64,000 nt of DNA, taken from contig LR134390.1 in the NCBI GenBank assembly GCA_900637705.1, forward strand, positions 124,001-188,000. Direction: 5' to 3'. The position numbers were made by a program, and so were the translations under genes. The notes under the pieces are model-generated. The model ran no database searches and was not told the origin of the DNA. It was given only the letters and a program-made list of their open reading frames with translations. Shown here piece after piece: positions 8,063 through 18,159 of the stretch. This DNA is from Fusobacterium varium. GTDB taxonomy: Bacteria; Fusobacteriota; Fusobacteriia; Fusobacteriales; Fusobacteriaceae. The stretch's first letter is position 1, and the number at the start of each line of letters is the position of its first letter.

Positions 8063-8884
8063 ATGTCAGATTGTAATACTTGTCCATCAGGAAGCAGTTG
8101 TACAAAAGATAAAGAAAGTTGTGGGATAATAAATAATCCACATAATAACATAAAAAAAGTAATTGGAGTAATGAGTGGTAAAGGTGGAGTTGGAAAATCT
8201 ACAGTAACAACTTTGTTTGCAAAAGAATTAAATAAGTTGGGATATAAAGTTGGGATAATGGATGCAGATATAACTGGTCCAAGTATTCCAAGATTAATGG
8301 GAATGAAAGATGAAAAAGCTATGGGAGATGGAGAAAATATATATCCTGTAGTATCTAAAGAGGGAATAAAAGTTATTTCTCTTAATTTATTAATAGATGA
8401 TGAAAATGAACCAGTAATCTGGAGAGGACCTGTAGTAGGTGGAGCTGTGAAACAATTCTGGGAAGATGTAATATGGGGAGATCTTGATTTTCTATTGATA
8501 GATATGCCTCCAGGAACAGGAGATGTAGCTTTAACAGTTATGCAGTCAACACCAATAAATGGAGTGGTAATGGTATCTGTTCCTCAGGATATGGTATCTA
8601 TGATAGTAGCAAAAGCTGTAAATATGACTAAAAAAATGAATATACCAGTATTAGGTGTAGTTGAAAATATGAGTTATATAGTATGTCCAGGATGTGAAAC
8701 TAAAATAAGCTTCAATGAAGAAAATGGGGTAAATGACTTTTTAAATGAAATGGGACTTACTCTATTGGGAGAACTTCCTATGACTAGAGGAATAGCAGGA
8801 CTTACAAAAGGAAAAGAAGAGGGAATAGGAGAATTATTCACACCTATTGCTGTAAATATTATTAAAGAAATTGAAAAATTATAA
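8063..8884 (+). CDS. Mrp/NBP35-family Fe-S cluster carrier ATPase
   Basis: A 273-residue P-loop ATPase of the Mrp (ApbC/NBP35) family, which binds and transfers Fe-S clusters to apoproteins in the cytosol. It has a deviant Walker A (SGKGGVGKST, residues 38-47), IDMPPGTGDVALT, and a CxxC (VCPGCE, about residue 210) for the bridging cluster. The N-terminus carries four Cys within 20 residues (4, 7, 13, 20), like the NBP35-type N-terminal cluster site, which many bacterial Mrp proteins lack. Strong RBS (GGGAGGG) before ATG 8063. It is transcribed alone. Confidence 0.92.
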   Translation: MSDCNTCPSGSSCTKDKESCGIINNPHNNIKKVIGVMSGKGGVGKSTVTTLFAKELNKLGYKVGIMDADITGPSIPRLMGMKDEKAMGDGENIYPVVSKEGIKVISLNLLIDDENEPVIWRGPVVGGAVKQFWEDVIWGDLDFLLIDMPPGTGDVALTVMQSTPINGVVMVSVPQDMVSMIVAKAVNMTKKMNIPVLGVVENMSYIVCPGCETKISFNEENGVNDFLNEMGLTLLGELPMTRGIAGLTKGKEEGIGELFTPIAVNIIKEIEKL

Positions 8885-9053
8885 TAAATAATTTTTTAAT
8901 AAAATGGAATAACTTATAAATAGAAATATTTATTAATGGTTTTATTTGTAAAAAAATATGAGAAATAATTAAAGGCAAAGAAAATAAATTTTAGTGATTT
9001 TGAGTTCAAAAATATTTTATTGAAAAAATTCTAAAATTTTATTTTCATATCAT

Positions 9054-9088
9054 ATACAAAGAGGGTGAAATTTTCACCCTCTTTGTAT
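9054..9088. terminator. Bidirectional terminator between mrp and nhaC
   Basis: Long near-perfect palindrome with core GAGGGTG (9061-9067) / CACCCTC (9075-9081). T-rich tails flank it on both strands (TTTGTAT), suiting two convergent genes. Confidence 0.8.
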
Positions 9089-9095
9089 ATTTAGA

Positions 9096-10439
9096 TTAAT
9101 TAGCTTTAACTTTATTTTTATCTAATTTAGCAATAATTTTTTCATTGATAGAGAAAAATATAAATACAGCTGTGAATATGAATAATAGAAGCTGATACCA
9201 TAATAGAGGAATAATATCTAATGGAGAAACTTTACCAGCTGTAAATCCTAATAAAATAAGCATTTGAGCCCCATAAGGAATAAGTCCCTGAAATATACAA
9301 GAGAAGATATCCAATATTGCAGCACTTTCTCTGAGATCAACATTATATTTCTGGCATATTCTTTTGGCAATAGAACCATTTATGATAATTGCAACAGTAT
9401 TATTAGCAACTGCCATATCTGTTACAGCAACTAAAAGACCAACACCAATTTTAGCACTTTTCTTTCCAATTATTATTTTTTGAATCTGGTCAATTAACCA
9501 TTGTATACCACCAGCTTTTGTAGCCATAGCAGCTAATCCTCCAGTTAGTAATGAAAGAAGGAATATTTCATTCATACCAAGAAAACCATTGTATATCTCA
9601 TTTGTTAAAGAAAGTAAAGTAAAGTTTCCAAAGGCTAATCCTATTATTCCAGAAAGGAATATTCCACAAGTAAGAACAATAAAGACATTTACTCCTACAA
9701 TAGCTAGAATAAGAACTACAAGATATGGAACAACTTTCAAGAAATTATATGTAAGAACTTCTATATGAGGAATTTGATCTGGTTTTCCAAATATCAAAAG
9801 TAAAATAACTGTAATAATAGCAGCTGGAGCAGCAATATACAAGTTTACTCTAAACTTATCTCTCATTTCAACGCCCTGAGTTTTTGTTGCTGCAATAGTA
9901 GTATCTGATATAACTGAAAGATTATCTCCAAACATTGCTCCACCCATAACAGCAGCTAAGATTAAAGGAAGAGGAACTCCACTTTTTTCAGCAAGTCCTA
10001 CAGCAATAGGAGTTATAGAAACAATAGCTCCTACAGAAGTTCCAGTGGCTGTAGATATAAAAGATGCTATTATAAATAATCCTGCAGCTATATAGTGAGC
10101 GGGAATATATGTGAGTCCCATGTTAACAGTAGCATCTACTCCTCCCATAGCTTTAGATACTCCAGCAAAAGCACCTGCAAGTAGATAAATTATACACATT
10201 GTAATTATGTCTTGGTGTCCACACCCTTCAAGGAAAGTTTCAAATTTTTCCATAATAGTTCCCTTAAACAGTATGAAGGCAACAATTATACCAACAAAAA
10301 CTGCAACTGGTGATGGCAGTTGATAGAATGCCATTGGAACACCTCTCATTTGAAGTACTATACCTGTTCCAAGATAGATGACAACAAATACCAGAAGGGG
10401 TATTAACCCGGTAAAGCTTGGTTTAGATTTGTTCTCCAT
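9096..10439 (-). CDS. NhaC-family Na+/H+ antiporter or amino-acid transporter
   Basis: A 447-residue polytopic protein of the NhaC family (PF03553). Family hallmarks include FISTATGTSVGAIVSITPIAV and a mid-protein GGAMFGDNLSVISDTTIAATKTQG. It lies 21 bases downstream of the methionine gamma-lyase gene in the same operon. NhaC-like proteins exchange Na+ for protons or organic solutes; given the partner gene, uptake of methionine or exchange of a product such as 2-ketobutyrate is possible, but that is inference. The ATG follows AGGAGG on the minus strand. Confidence 0.85.
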   Translation of the reverse strand: MENKSKPSFTGLIPLLVFVVIYLGTGIVLQMRGVPMAFYQLPSPVAVFVGIIVAFILFKGTIMEKFETFLEGCGHQDIITMCIIYLLAGAFAGVSKAMGGVDATVNMGLTYIPAHYIAAGLFIIASFISTATGTSVGAIVSITPIAVGLAEKSGVPLPLILAAVMGGAMFGDNLSVISDTTIAATKTQGVEMRDKFRVNLYIAAPAAIITVILLLIFGKPDQIPHIEVLTYNFLKVVPYLVVLILAIVGVNVFIVLTCGIFLSGIIGLAFGNFTLLSLTNEIYNGFLGMNEIFLLSLLTGGLAAMATKAGGIQWLIDQIQKIIIGKKSAKIGVGLLVAVTDMAVANNTVAIIINGSIAKRICQKYNVDLRESAAILDIFSCIFQGLIPYGAQMLILLGFTAGKVSPLDIIPLLWYQLLLFIFTAVFIFFSINEKIIAKLDKNKVKAN

Positions 10440-10460
10440 ATAGAACCTCCTGTTTATTCT

Positions 10461-11648
10461 TTATATTTTGCTAAGACCATATTCTAAATCAGCTATAATA
10501 TCTTCAATGTTTTCAAGACCAACAGACAATCTTACTAATCCATCAGTTATTCCAGCTTCCATTCTTTCCTCTTTAGTATAAGGAGAGTGAGTCATAGATG
10601 CTGGGTGTTGAATTAGAGTTTCAGTGTCTCCTAAAGATACAGCTAGTGAACATAGTTTCAAATTATTTAAAAGAATCTTTCCAGCTTCAAATCCACCTTT
10701 TAATTCAAAAGACATGATTCCACCAAAGGCGTCCATTTGTTTTGCTGCAGTTTCGTGACCTGGATGTGATTTAAGTCCAGGGAAATAAACTTCAGCAACT
10801 TTATCATGAGCTGCTAAGAACTCAGCAACTTTCATAGCATTTTCACAATGTTTTTTCATTCTTACTTCAAGAGTTTTCATTCCTCTAATTATTAAATATG
10901 CTTCCATAGGACCTAAAACTGATCCTGTCATATCTTTTATTCCAACTAATCTTATTTGATCAATTAAATCTTTTTTAGAAATAACCATACCTGCAATAAC
11001 ATCTCCATGTCCATTTAGGTATTTTGTAGCTGAATGAACAACTATATCTGCTCCTAATTCAATTGGTCTTTGGCAATAAGGAGTAGAAAATGTATTATCA
11101 ACAATAACTAATGTGTTAGGATTAGTATGAGCAACTTCAGCTATAGCTTTTATATCAACTATTTTTAAATTAGGATTAGCTGGAGTTTCCAAATAAACAG
11201 CTTTAGTATTAGGCTTCATAGCTTTTTTAACAGCTTCTGCATCTGATGTATCAACAAAACTTACTTCAATTCCAAATTTTGATAACCCATGACTAAAGAA
11301 AGCAAAAGTACAACCATAAAGAGTTTTGTCAGAGATAATATGATCTCCAGCTTTAAGTATAGTCCACATAACTGAAGAGATAGCTCCCATACCAGATGAT
11401 GTGGCTACAGCGGCTTCTCCATGCTCTAATTGAGCTATTTTATCTTCTAATACAGCAGTAGTAGGGTTTCCAAGTCTTGAATATATGTACCCTGATTCTT
11501 CCAATGCGAATCTTCTTCCACCTTGCTCAGCTGAATCAAATACAAAAGTAGAAGTTTGAAATATAGGTACAGCTAATGTACCATATGGATTTTTACAACT
11601 ACCTCCATGAATACTTACAGTACCAAATCCTGCTTTTTTGTTTTCCAT
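10461..11648 (-). CDS. megL: Methionine gamma-lyase
   Basis: A 395-residue PLP enzyme of the Cys/Met metabolism family. It splits L-methionine (and homocysteine or cysteine) into methanethiol or H2S, 2-oxobutyrate and ammonia. The PLP lysine lies in [19 protein letters not shown] carries the Tyr and the Cys equivalent to Cys116 of the Pseudomonas enzyme, and [10 protein letters not shown] carries the Lys-Asp pair typical of methionine gamma-lyases rather than cystathionine lyases. YSRLGNPT and [13 protein letters not shown] are family motifs. Methanethiol production from methionine is a known trait of fusobacteria. Good RBS (GGAGGGAG). Divergent from a MocR-type regulator. Confidence 0.92.
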   Translation of the reverse strand: MENKKAGFGTVSIHGGSCKNPYGTLAVPIFQTSTFVFDSAEQGGRRFALEESGYIYSRLGNPTTAVLEDKIAQLEHGEAAVATSSGMGAISSVMWTILKAGDHIISDKTLYGCTFAFFSHGLSKFGIEVSFVDTSDAEAVKKAMKPNTKAVYLETPANPNLKIVDIKAIAEVAHTNPNTLVIVDNTFSTPYCQRPIELGADIVVHSATKYLNGHGDVIAGMVISKKDLIDQIRLVGIKDMTGSVLGPMEAYLIIRGMKTLEVRMKKHCENAMKVAEFLAAHDKVAEVYFPGLKSHPGHETAAKQMDAFGGIMSFELKGGFEAGKILLNNLKLCSLAVSLGDTETLIQHPASMTHSPYTKEERMEAGITDGLVRLSVGLENIEDIIADLEYGLSKI

Positions 11649-11687
11649 AATACTCCCTCCTTAATAATGTCAAATATGTGTTTTAAA

Positions 11688-11746
11688 TATATAATATAAG
11701 AATAAAACGCTTTATTATAATACGATTTTATTATATAATATAAGAA
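11688..11746. repeat. Direct repeat in megL promoter region
   Basis: TATATAATATAAGAA occurs at 11688-11702 and again at 11732-11746, 44 bases apart, inside the region expected to hold the megL promoter. It may be a regulator site or simply AT-rich promoter sequence. Confidence 0.5.
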
Positions 11747-11766
11747 AAATCAAACATTTAACTTTA

Positions 11767-11797
11767 AAAGTGTCTTATGACACTTTGGATAAAGTGT
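11767..11797. promoter_or_regulatory. Candidate operator of the MocR-type regulator
   Basis: AAAGTGTC (11767-11774) and GACACTTT (11779-11786) form a perfect inverted repeat with a 4-base gap. AAAGTGT recurs at 11791-11797, giving a direct repeat 24 bases from the first. MocR regulators such as GabR and PdxR use repeated half-sites like these, usually in the divergent promoter region. It lies 37 bases before the regulator start. Confidence 0.6.
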
Positions 11798-11833
11798 TTT
11801 TAGAATACCTCAAAATGGGAGGGGAATATTACT

Positions 11834-13277
11834 ATGAATAAGAAAATTATTAGGAATACAGGAACTAATTTTTATACCCAACTTTATGAGCTCTTAAAAG
11901 CTGAAATAATTACAAAAAAAATGAAACCTGATTCAAAATTTTATTCTATAAGACAGACAGTTATCAAATTTGATGTAAATATTAATACAGTTCTAAGAGT
12001 CTATAGAATGCTTGAGGAAAATGGATATATATATTCAATAAAAGGAAAGGGGTGCTTTGTAAAAGAGTACTCAGACTTTACTATTAGTGACAAAGTTATT
12101 CCCATTATGGAAAGTTTTAGATATGGACAACAAAATGAAGTTCCTGAAATAATTTTTTCTAATGGTACGCCATCAAAAGATTTCTTTCCAGTAGAAGTGT
12201 ATCAGAAACTTTCAGAAAAAGCAATAAAAGATTGTGGAAAAGAGCTATTTGGATATCAAAATGTACAGGGATTAACTAGTTTGAGAGAAGCATTGGCTGA
12301 TTACCTTGAAAAAGATGATATTTTTGTAGAAAGTGAAGATATAATTATAACTTCTGGAACTCAACAATCTTTGGATATAGTAGTTAAAGCTTTTGGATGC
12401 CACCCAGTAAAAACAATAGTCATATCTAATCCAACATATCCCAATGCAATAAATTTTTTAGGAGATGTATGTAATATTAAGACAATGGATATTGAAAATG
12501 ATGGTTGGAATATGGAAGAATTTGAAGAACTTATAAAAAAGAAAAGATACATATGGTATATATAATATCAAATTTTCAAAATCCAACTGGAATAGTGTGG
12601 TCAGATGAAAAGAAGAAAAGACTTATTCAATTAGCTGAAGAATATGATTTTTATATAATAGAAGATGACTGTTTCTGTGAATTTTATTATGATGATAATA
12701 AAGTATATTCAATAAAAAGTATGGATAAAAATGGAGAAGAGAGGGTTATATATATAAGAACATACTCAAAGATGTTCATGCCTGGAATAGCATTAGCTTT
12801 TATGATTCCTCCAAGAAAATTTATGGAGAAGTTTGTATTCATAAAATATGGACTTGATCCAAATACACCAGGGTTAAATCAAAAAATATTAGAATATTTT
12901 ATAACAGAAGGTCATCTTGACAAGCATTTAGAGGAATCAAAAAAATATTGGCAGCTAAATTTCAAAAGATGCTTTCCTTACTTCTAAAAATACCACATAT
13001 AAAAATATTGAATATACCAAGAGGTGGTTTTTTTATTTGGATAGAGTTAGCAGACTATATTGATGGAGAGAAGTTTTATTATAAGTGCAAATTAAGAGGA
13101 CTTTCGATATTACCAGGAAGTATATTTTACTACAATAAAAGAAATTCTTGTGAGATACGAATAAGCTTTTTATCTACAACTATGGAAGAGATTGAAACAG
13201 GAATAAAAATAATGGAAAATGTTCTTATAAATTGTGAAGGAGCAAAGAAAATTACAGGGAAAAAAGCACAAAAATAG
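11834..13277 (+). CDS. MocR-type GntR/aminotransferase regulator, frameshifted twice
   Basis: The composite product is 481 residues: an N-terminal GntR winged helix (about 1-75, SIRQTVIKFDVNINTVLRVYRML) joined to a fold-type I aminotransferase domain with FGYQNVQGLTSLREALADYL, ISNFQNPTG and the PLP-lysine region YIRTYSKMFMPG. As read, it breaks near 12535-12540 (an A run) and near 12939-12945 (A7). One base is missing at each, and the three pieces are 11834-12565, 12553-12987 and 12948-13277. Adding one A at each gives a continuous family protein. Divergent from megL, so control of methionine breakdown in response to a PLP-bound ligand is likely. Confidence 0.82.
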
Positions 13278-13282
13278 ATATA

Positions 13283-13314
13283 GCCCCCTTTTATTATTTT
13301 ACTTAAAAGAGGGC
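13283..13314. terminator. Terminator between mocR-type gene and kdpC
   Basis: GCCCCCTTTTA (13283-13293) pairs with TAAAAGAGGGC (13304-13314), one mismatch. The A/T-rich arms give U-rich ends on both strands, suiting convergent genes. Confidence 0.65.
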
Positions 13315-13330
13315 GTGCATTATTCTTGCA

Positions 13331-13900
13331 TTATTTTAATAATTCTTCCAAAGCTAAATTTAATTCCAAAACATTAATCATATTATTATTTATATTATTT
13401 TTTACTAATTCTATAATTTTTTCTTCAGGAATATTATTAGCTTTAGCGATTCTTTTGGTTTGTATCATTGCTCCTTGAATTGATATGTTAGGATCAACTC
13501 CTGAGCCAGAAGCAGTTACCATATCAATAGGAATTTCTTTAGTTTCTAGTTCTGGATTATCATTTAAGAATTTTTCTATTCTATTCTTTAAATTTTCAGA
13601 ATATATAGAATTGCTTATTGATAAGTTTGAACCTCCAGAAGCAGGAAGCACTTCAGTTTCTTTCATAGAATTATATGTATTGTAATTAAAAGCAGATGGT
13701 CTTCCATGAAAATATCTATCACTTGTAAAAAGTTGTCCTATATATTTACTACCTATAGCTTGCTCATTTTTATAAATAATACTTCCATTTGCACTATTTT
13801 TAAAAAATGTTTGAGCAAATATATTTATTATACCTGTATAAAGTACAGCAATTATAAATAAAGAAATTGTAATATAAATACTTTTTTTTATCAATTCCAT
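13331..13900 (-). CDS. kdpC: K+-transporting ATPase subunit KdpC
   Basis: A 189-residue subunit of the Kdp complex with one N-terminal membrane helix, then the periplasmic domain with LFTSDRYFHGRPSAFNYN, LPASGGSNLS, IPIDMVTASGSGVDPNIS and QTKRIAKANNI, all standard for KdpC. It helps couple ATP hydrolysis by KdpB to potassium binding by KdpA. Last gene of kdpFABC, 17 bases after kdpB. Confidence 0.96.
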   Translation of the reverse strand: MELIKKSIYITISLFIIAVLYTGIINIFAQTFFKNSANGSIIYKNEQAIGSKYIGQLFTSDRYFHGRPSAFNYNTYNSMKETEVLPASGGSNLSISNSIYSENLKNRIEKFLNDNPELETKEIPIDMVTASGSGVDPNISIQGAMIQTKRIAKANNIPEEKIIELVKNNINNNMINVLELNLALEELLK

Positions 13901-13917
13901 TTTTTTCCTCCTTTATT

Positions 13918-15972
13918 TTACATTCCCAAAATTAAAAGGAATGGTGTAACTATTAAATCTATTAATTTTATTCCTATGAATGGAGCTATGATTCCACCAA
14001 CTCCATATATACCTAGATTTTTAAGAAGCATTACCTGAACATTCATAGGTTTATATTTTACTCCTTTTAATGCGATAGGAACTAGGAGTGGAATGATAAT
14101 TGCATTAAATATTAATGCTGAAATTATTGCACTTATTGGAGAAGAAAGATGCATGATATTAAGTTTTTCCATTTGAGGAATAGCAGCTATAAACATAGCA
14201 GGAATAATAGCAAAATATTTAGCAACATCATTAGCTATACTGAATGTAGTTAAAGCTCCACGAGTTATTAATAATTGCTTGCCTATTTCTACAACTTCAA
14301 GAATTTTTGTAGGATTGGAATCTAAGTCTACCATATTAGCAGCTTCTTTAGCAGCGATAGTACCACTATTCATTGCGATACCTACATCAGCCTGAGCAAG
14401 TGCAGGAGCATCATTAGTTCCATCACCTGTCATAGCTACCAATTTTCCTTGAGCTTGTTCTCTCTTTATCACTTCAATTTTTTCTTCAGGAGTACATTCT
14501 GCAACAAATTCATCTATTCCAGCTTCTTTAGCTATAGTTTCGGCAGTTAGAGGATTATCCCCAGTACACATAATAGTTTTAATTCCCATCTTTCTGATAT
14601 TGTCGAATCTTTCTTTTAATCCTGGTTTTACTGTGTCTTTTAAATAGATAACTCCATAAATTTTATCATCGACAGCAAGAACCAAGGGAGTTCCTCCAAG
14701 TCTTGATATTTTGTCAATTATACTATCAAGATCTTTAGAGATAATTCCATTTTGTTCTTGAATAAATTTTTTGATTGAAGAACCAGAGCCTTTTCTGATT
14801 TTTTGACCATTTTCAAGGTTTATTCCACTAGTTTTTGTTTGAGCACTGAATTCAATAAATTCAGCTTTATCATAATCCTTTTCATTTAAAATAATATCAA
14901 ATTTTTTACCTAACTCTACAATAGATCTTCCTTCTGGAGTCAAATCTTTTAATGAAGAAATAACAGAATATTCTATCATTTTATCTTTAGATATTCCTTT
15001 TACAGGAAAAAATTCATCAGCAAGTCTGTTACCAAATGTGATAGTTCCTGTCTTATCTAAAATAATAGTATTAATATCCCCACAAGTTTCAACAGCTTTA
15101 CCAGACATAGCGATAACATTAAATTTATTTACTCTATCCATACCAGCTATACCTATGGCTGAAAGCAACCCTCCAATTGTAGTTGGAATTAAACAGACAA
15201 GTAAAGCAATAAGTGTAGATAGTGGAAGGTGAACTCCAGCATATAATCCCATTGGAAATAGGGTAACAATGACAACTAAAAATATGAGAGTTAAACCTAC
15301 TAATACAATATTTAAAGCTATTTCATTAGGAGTTTTTTTTCTCTCAGCTCCTTCAACAAGGTTAATCATTTTATCAAGAAAAGATTCCCCACTAGAAACA
15401 GATATTTGGATTTTAATTTTATCACTTACTACACGAGTTCCACCAGTGACTGAAGAAAAATCTCCACCAGCTTCTTTGACAACAGGAGCAGATTCTCCAG
15501 TAATGGCAGATTCATCTACAGATGCTATTCCCTCAATGACAATTCCATCATTTGGGATAAGTTCTCCAGTATTTACAATAACAATATCTCCTTTTTTTAG
15601 AGAACCAGCATCTATTGTTATTGTAGTCCCATCTTCATTTAAAAGATTTGCAGAAGTTTCTTTTCTAGTCTTTTTCAAACTATCAGCTTGTGCTTTTCCT
15701 CTTCCTTCAGCGATTGATTCAGCAAAGTTTGCAAATATGATGGTAATGAAAAGAATAAATGAAATAATTCCATTGAATATTCTCAAATCAGCTTCATTCT
15801 CTGTAAACAATGAAGGATTAATTGTTAAAATTAATGTTAAGAAAAAGCCTATTTCAACAACAAATATGACAGGATTTTTAATCAAAACTCTAGGATCAAA
15901 TTTTTTTAAAGAATCAATTAAAGCTTTATTTACTATTTCTTTAGAAATAGATTTAACTTGTTTTTTACTCAT
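13918..15972 (-). CDS. kdpB: K+-transporting P-type ATPase catalytic subunit KdpB
   Basis: A 684-residue P-type ATPase, normal for KdpB. Visible motifs are the actuator AITGESAPV, the phosphorylation site [12 protein letters not shown] (about residue 305), the nucleotide-binding [10 protein letters not shown] and the hinge [18 protein letters not shown]. It hydrolyses ATP to drive high-affinity K+ uptake through KdpA. Intact, 7 bases downstream of kdpA. Confidence 0.97.
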   Translation of the reverse strand: MSKKQVKSISKEIVNKALIDSLKKFDPRVLIKNPVIFVVEIGFFLTLILTINPSLFTENEADLRIFNGIISFILFITIIFANFAESIAEGRGKAQADSLKKTRKETSANLLNEDGTTITIDAGSLKKGDIVIVNTGELIPNDGIVIEGIASVDESAITGESAPVVKEAGGDFSSVTGGTRVVSDKIKIQISVSSGESFLDKMINLVEGAERKKTPNEIALNIVLVGLTLIFLVVIVTLFPMGLYAGVHLPLSTLIALLVCLIPTTIGGLLSAIGIAGMDRVNKFNVIAMSGKAVETCGDINTIILDKTGTITFGNRLADEFFPVKGISKDKMIEYSVISSLKDLTPEGRSIVELGKKFDIILNEKDYDKAEFIEFSAQTKTSGINLENGQKIRKGSGSSIKKFIQEQNGIISKDLDSIIDKISRLGGTPLVLAVDDKIYGVIYLKDTVKPGLKERFDNIRKMGIKTIMCTGDNPLTAETIAKEAGIDEFVAECTPEEKIEVIKREQAQGKLVAMTGDGTNDAPALAQADVGIAMNSGTIAAKEAANMVDLDSNPTKILEVVEIGKQLLITRGALTTFSIANDVAKYFAIIPAMFIAAIPQMEKLNIMHLSSPISAIISALIFNAIIIPLLVPIALKGVKYKPMNVQVMLLKNLGIYGVGGIIAPFIGIKLIDLIVTPFLLILGM

Positions 15973-15978
15973 AGTCGA

Positions 15979-17603
15979 TTACCCCCAGATGCTCAAATGT
16001 TCAGCAATAGGTCCTAAAGCTAAAGCAGGTAGGAATGTAAGAGCACCAATTATCAAAATTATAAAAAATAAAATAAAAGAAAAAGTTAGATTATCTGTTT
16101 TAAATGTTGATATATTAACAGGAACACTCTGTTTTTTATAAAGTGAATATCCAACTATTACCATTAATACCATACTTATGTATCTTCCTAAGAGCATGAC
16201 TATTCCTGTCATTATATTCCAAAATGTAGTTCCATCTCCAAGTCCTTCAAATCCAGAACCATTGTTAGCAGCACTTGAAGTATACTCATAAAGAACTTGG
16301 GATATTCCATGGAACCCAGAATTTGTAATTCCAGAAGTACCTAAATTACTGATAAGAGATATAGCACTTGGAACTAATATAATAATTGGGTGAATTAGTA
16401 TTAAAAATGTAATTATCTGCATTTCTCTAGCTTCAAGTTTTTTTCCAAAAAACTCAGGAGTTCTTCCAACCATCAGTCCACACAAGAAAACACTGAGCAT
16501 CATATACATGAGAATATTCATGAATCCAACACCTTTTCCTCCAAATATGCAGTTAAGCATCATATTCCATAAAGGCATCATTCCTCCTATTGGGGTTAAT
16601 GAGTCATGCATATTATTGACACTTCCTGTTGTAAAAGATGTTGTTATATCTGTAAATAAAACTGAAGCAATAAGGCCAAACCTCATTTCCTTACCTTCCA
16701 TGTTGATACCATTTAATCCATACTTAGAAAATAATGGAACTCCCTGTTTTTCAAAGTGATATAACATGAAAAAGAGAAAAGAAATAAAGTAAATATTGGT
16801 AAAAATATAAACCAACCTTGTTTTTTATTTTTAGCAGCCATTCCAAATCCTATAATAGTAGCTCCAGGAATAACCATCATGCACATCATCTCAATATAAT
16901 TTGTATATAATGAAATATTTTCAAAAGGGTGTGAAGAATTAGCTGAAAAAATTCCACCACCATTTGTACCTAAATGTTTAATAGCTTCCCAAGCAGCAAC
17001 AGGTCCTAAAGTAAGCACTTGATACTGCCCTTCTATTGTTTTTACTATTGTATGAGTAGCAAAAGTTTGAGGAATCCCCAAAACAACTAAAGAAATTGCA
17101 ACAAGTATTGATAGAGGCAGTAAAAGCCTTGTTATTGACTTTGTCAAATCTTCAAAGAAATTTCCTAATCTTATTTTTAATATTCCTCTGATAATAGCCA
17201 TGGATATGGCAAGCCCACTTGCTGCTGATGTAAACATTAGATTTATTAGAGCTAGCCTTGACATTGTTCCATTTAACCATTCACCAGAATAATGCTGTAA
17301 ATTTGTATTGGTAACAAAACTTACTGCTGTATTAAAAGCTAGTGAAGGAGAAGAACCATCTAAAGAAAGAATAATATATGTTAAAATAAACATAATTAAG
17401 TTAGTTCCTAAAAAAGCTATAATATAAGCTTTAAGATTCATATTTTCATTTCCAGTGACTTTAAATATAACTTTTTCCATTTTAGAAAATAAAGAATCAT
17501 GAATTGTTTTCTCATGCAGAATCAATTTTGATATATGTTTTCCAATAGGAATTATCAATAAAATAAAAACAATAAGAAAAATAAATACATTTAATAAAGA
17601 CAT
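15979..17603 (-). CDS. kdpA: K+-transporting ATPase subunit KdpA, one frameshift
   Basis: The potassium-channel-like subunit, 541 residues when repaired. Selectivity-filter-like segments are FVTNTNLQHYSGE, HLGTNGGGIFSANSSHPFEN, FTTGSVNNMHDSLTP and NNGSGFEGLGDGTTFWN. As read, the N-terminal part (from 17603) and C-terminal part (to 15979) are in different frames. The change lies near 16769-16773, a run of five A on the plus strand, where one base appears missing. Without it KdpA would be about half length and Kdp inactive. RBS GGGAGGGG overlaps the kdpF stop. Confidence 0.93.
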
Positions 17604-17616
17604 CTAAAACCCCTCC

Positions 17617-17694
17617 CTAAAATTTTTCTGGTTTAAATAAAGCATAAAATAAATAGCAAAACAAAAAAAATATAATGACACCTAAAATTATCAT
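17617..17694 (-). CDS. kdpF: KdpF, small Kdp-associated membrane peptide
   Basis: A 25-residue peptide: one hydrophobic helix followed by CYLFYALFKPEKF, closely matching the KdpF pattern (GYLVYALINAEAF in E. coli). KdpF stabilises the KdpABC complex in the membrane. The ATG at 17694 follows AAGGAGGA, and the stop overlaps the kdpA Shine-Dalgarno sequence, so the two are coupled. Confidence 0.9.
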   Translation of the reverse strand: MIILGVIIFFLFCYLFYALFKPEKF

Positions 17695-17740
17695 TTTTTA
17701 TTCCTCCTTAATATTTATAAATCTATAAAAAATATTTTAA

Positions 17741-17772
17741 AAATAGTATTTTCAATGTACAAAATACTATTT
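17741..17772 (-). terminator. Hairpin in kdp leader, terminator-like
   Basis: Perfect 12-bp stem (17741-17752 with 17761-17772), loop of 8. On the kdp strand it is followed by TTAAAATATTTTTTAT. It lies between the small peptide at 17830-17910 and kdpF, so it could act as an attenuator of kdpFABC. Confidence 0.6.
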
Positions 17773-17821
17773 TTTTGACAAAAAAAGACAAAACAAAAAC
17801 TGCTGTTAATGCCTAAAAATA

Positions 17822-17851
17822 TTTGAGATTTAAAAAACTAAAAATCTCAAA
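17822..17851 (-). promoter_or_regulatory. Hairpin overlapping end of small ORF in kdp leader
   Basis: TTTGAGATTT (17822-17831) and AAATCTCAAA (17842-17851) form a perfect 10-bp stem with a 10-base loop. On the kdp strand the 5' arm lies inside the last codons of the small peptide gene and the 3' arm just after its stop, followed by TATTTTTAGG. A ribosome on the small ORF would cover it, as in translation-coupled attenuation. Confidence 0.55.
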
Positions 17852-17910
17852 ATATAAAAAAATATTAAGACAAAAAAAGCAGCTGGCAATAAAGAAAATA
17901 ATTTTATCAT
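17830..17910 (-). CDS. Small hydrophobic peptide in the kdp leader
   Basis: An ORF of 26 codons from ATG 17910 with a strong RBS (GGAGG, 8-base spacing), on the kdp transcript upstream of kdpF. The product is a single hydrophobic helix (MIKLFSLLPAAFF, ending RFLVF) with two positive charges. It is not KdpF, which lies downstream. It may be a second membrane subunit or regulator of Kdp, or a leader peptide whose translation sets the fate of the two hairpins after it. I do not recognise a family. Confidence 0.55.
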   Translation of the reverse strand: MIKLFSLLPAAFFVLIFFYILRFLVF

Positions 17911-17997
17911 CTCATAACACCTCCAAATAAAAATTAAAATAAAAATAATAATGGTGAAAAAATTATTTTTATTAACAAAGAGGTTTCATAGCTATGG

Positions 17998-18027
17998 ATA
18001 TTATCATTAACCTCCCATAAAAGTCAA
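17998..18027 (-). promoter_or_regulatory. Promoter of kdpFABC
   Basis: On the minus strand, TTGACT (18027-18022), 18-base spacer, TAATAT (18003-17998). The start site near 17991 gives a leader of about 300 nt before kdpF holding a small ORF and two hairpins. Confidence 0.65.
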
Positions 18028-18107
18028 TACTTTTTTTTAAAATTTAATTAATTATTTTTTGCTATACTATAAAAGGAGAATATAAAAAAAATTTTATATA
18101 AAAAAAC

Positions 18108-18136
18108 TTGACTTTTATTTATTTTAGGAGTAATAT
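18108..18136 (+). promoter_or_regulatory. Promoter of the riboswitch-controlled kdp regulatory genes
   Basis: TTGACT (18108-18113), 17-base spacer, TAATAT (18131-18136). Transcription would begin near 18143, directly before the riboswitch. It is divergent from the kdp promoter about 80 bases away. Confidence 0.72.
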
Positions 18137-18159
18137 CTGAAAATGAAAATTGAATAATA

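Noticed and set aside
15038-16141. Long plus-strand open frame opposite kdpB and kdpA
   Set aside because: It is antisense to clear kdp coding sequence, has no RBS or family resemblance, and reflects the low stop frequency opposite AT-rich genes.
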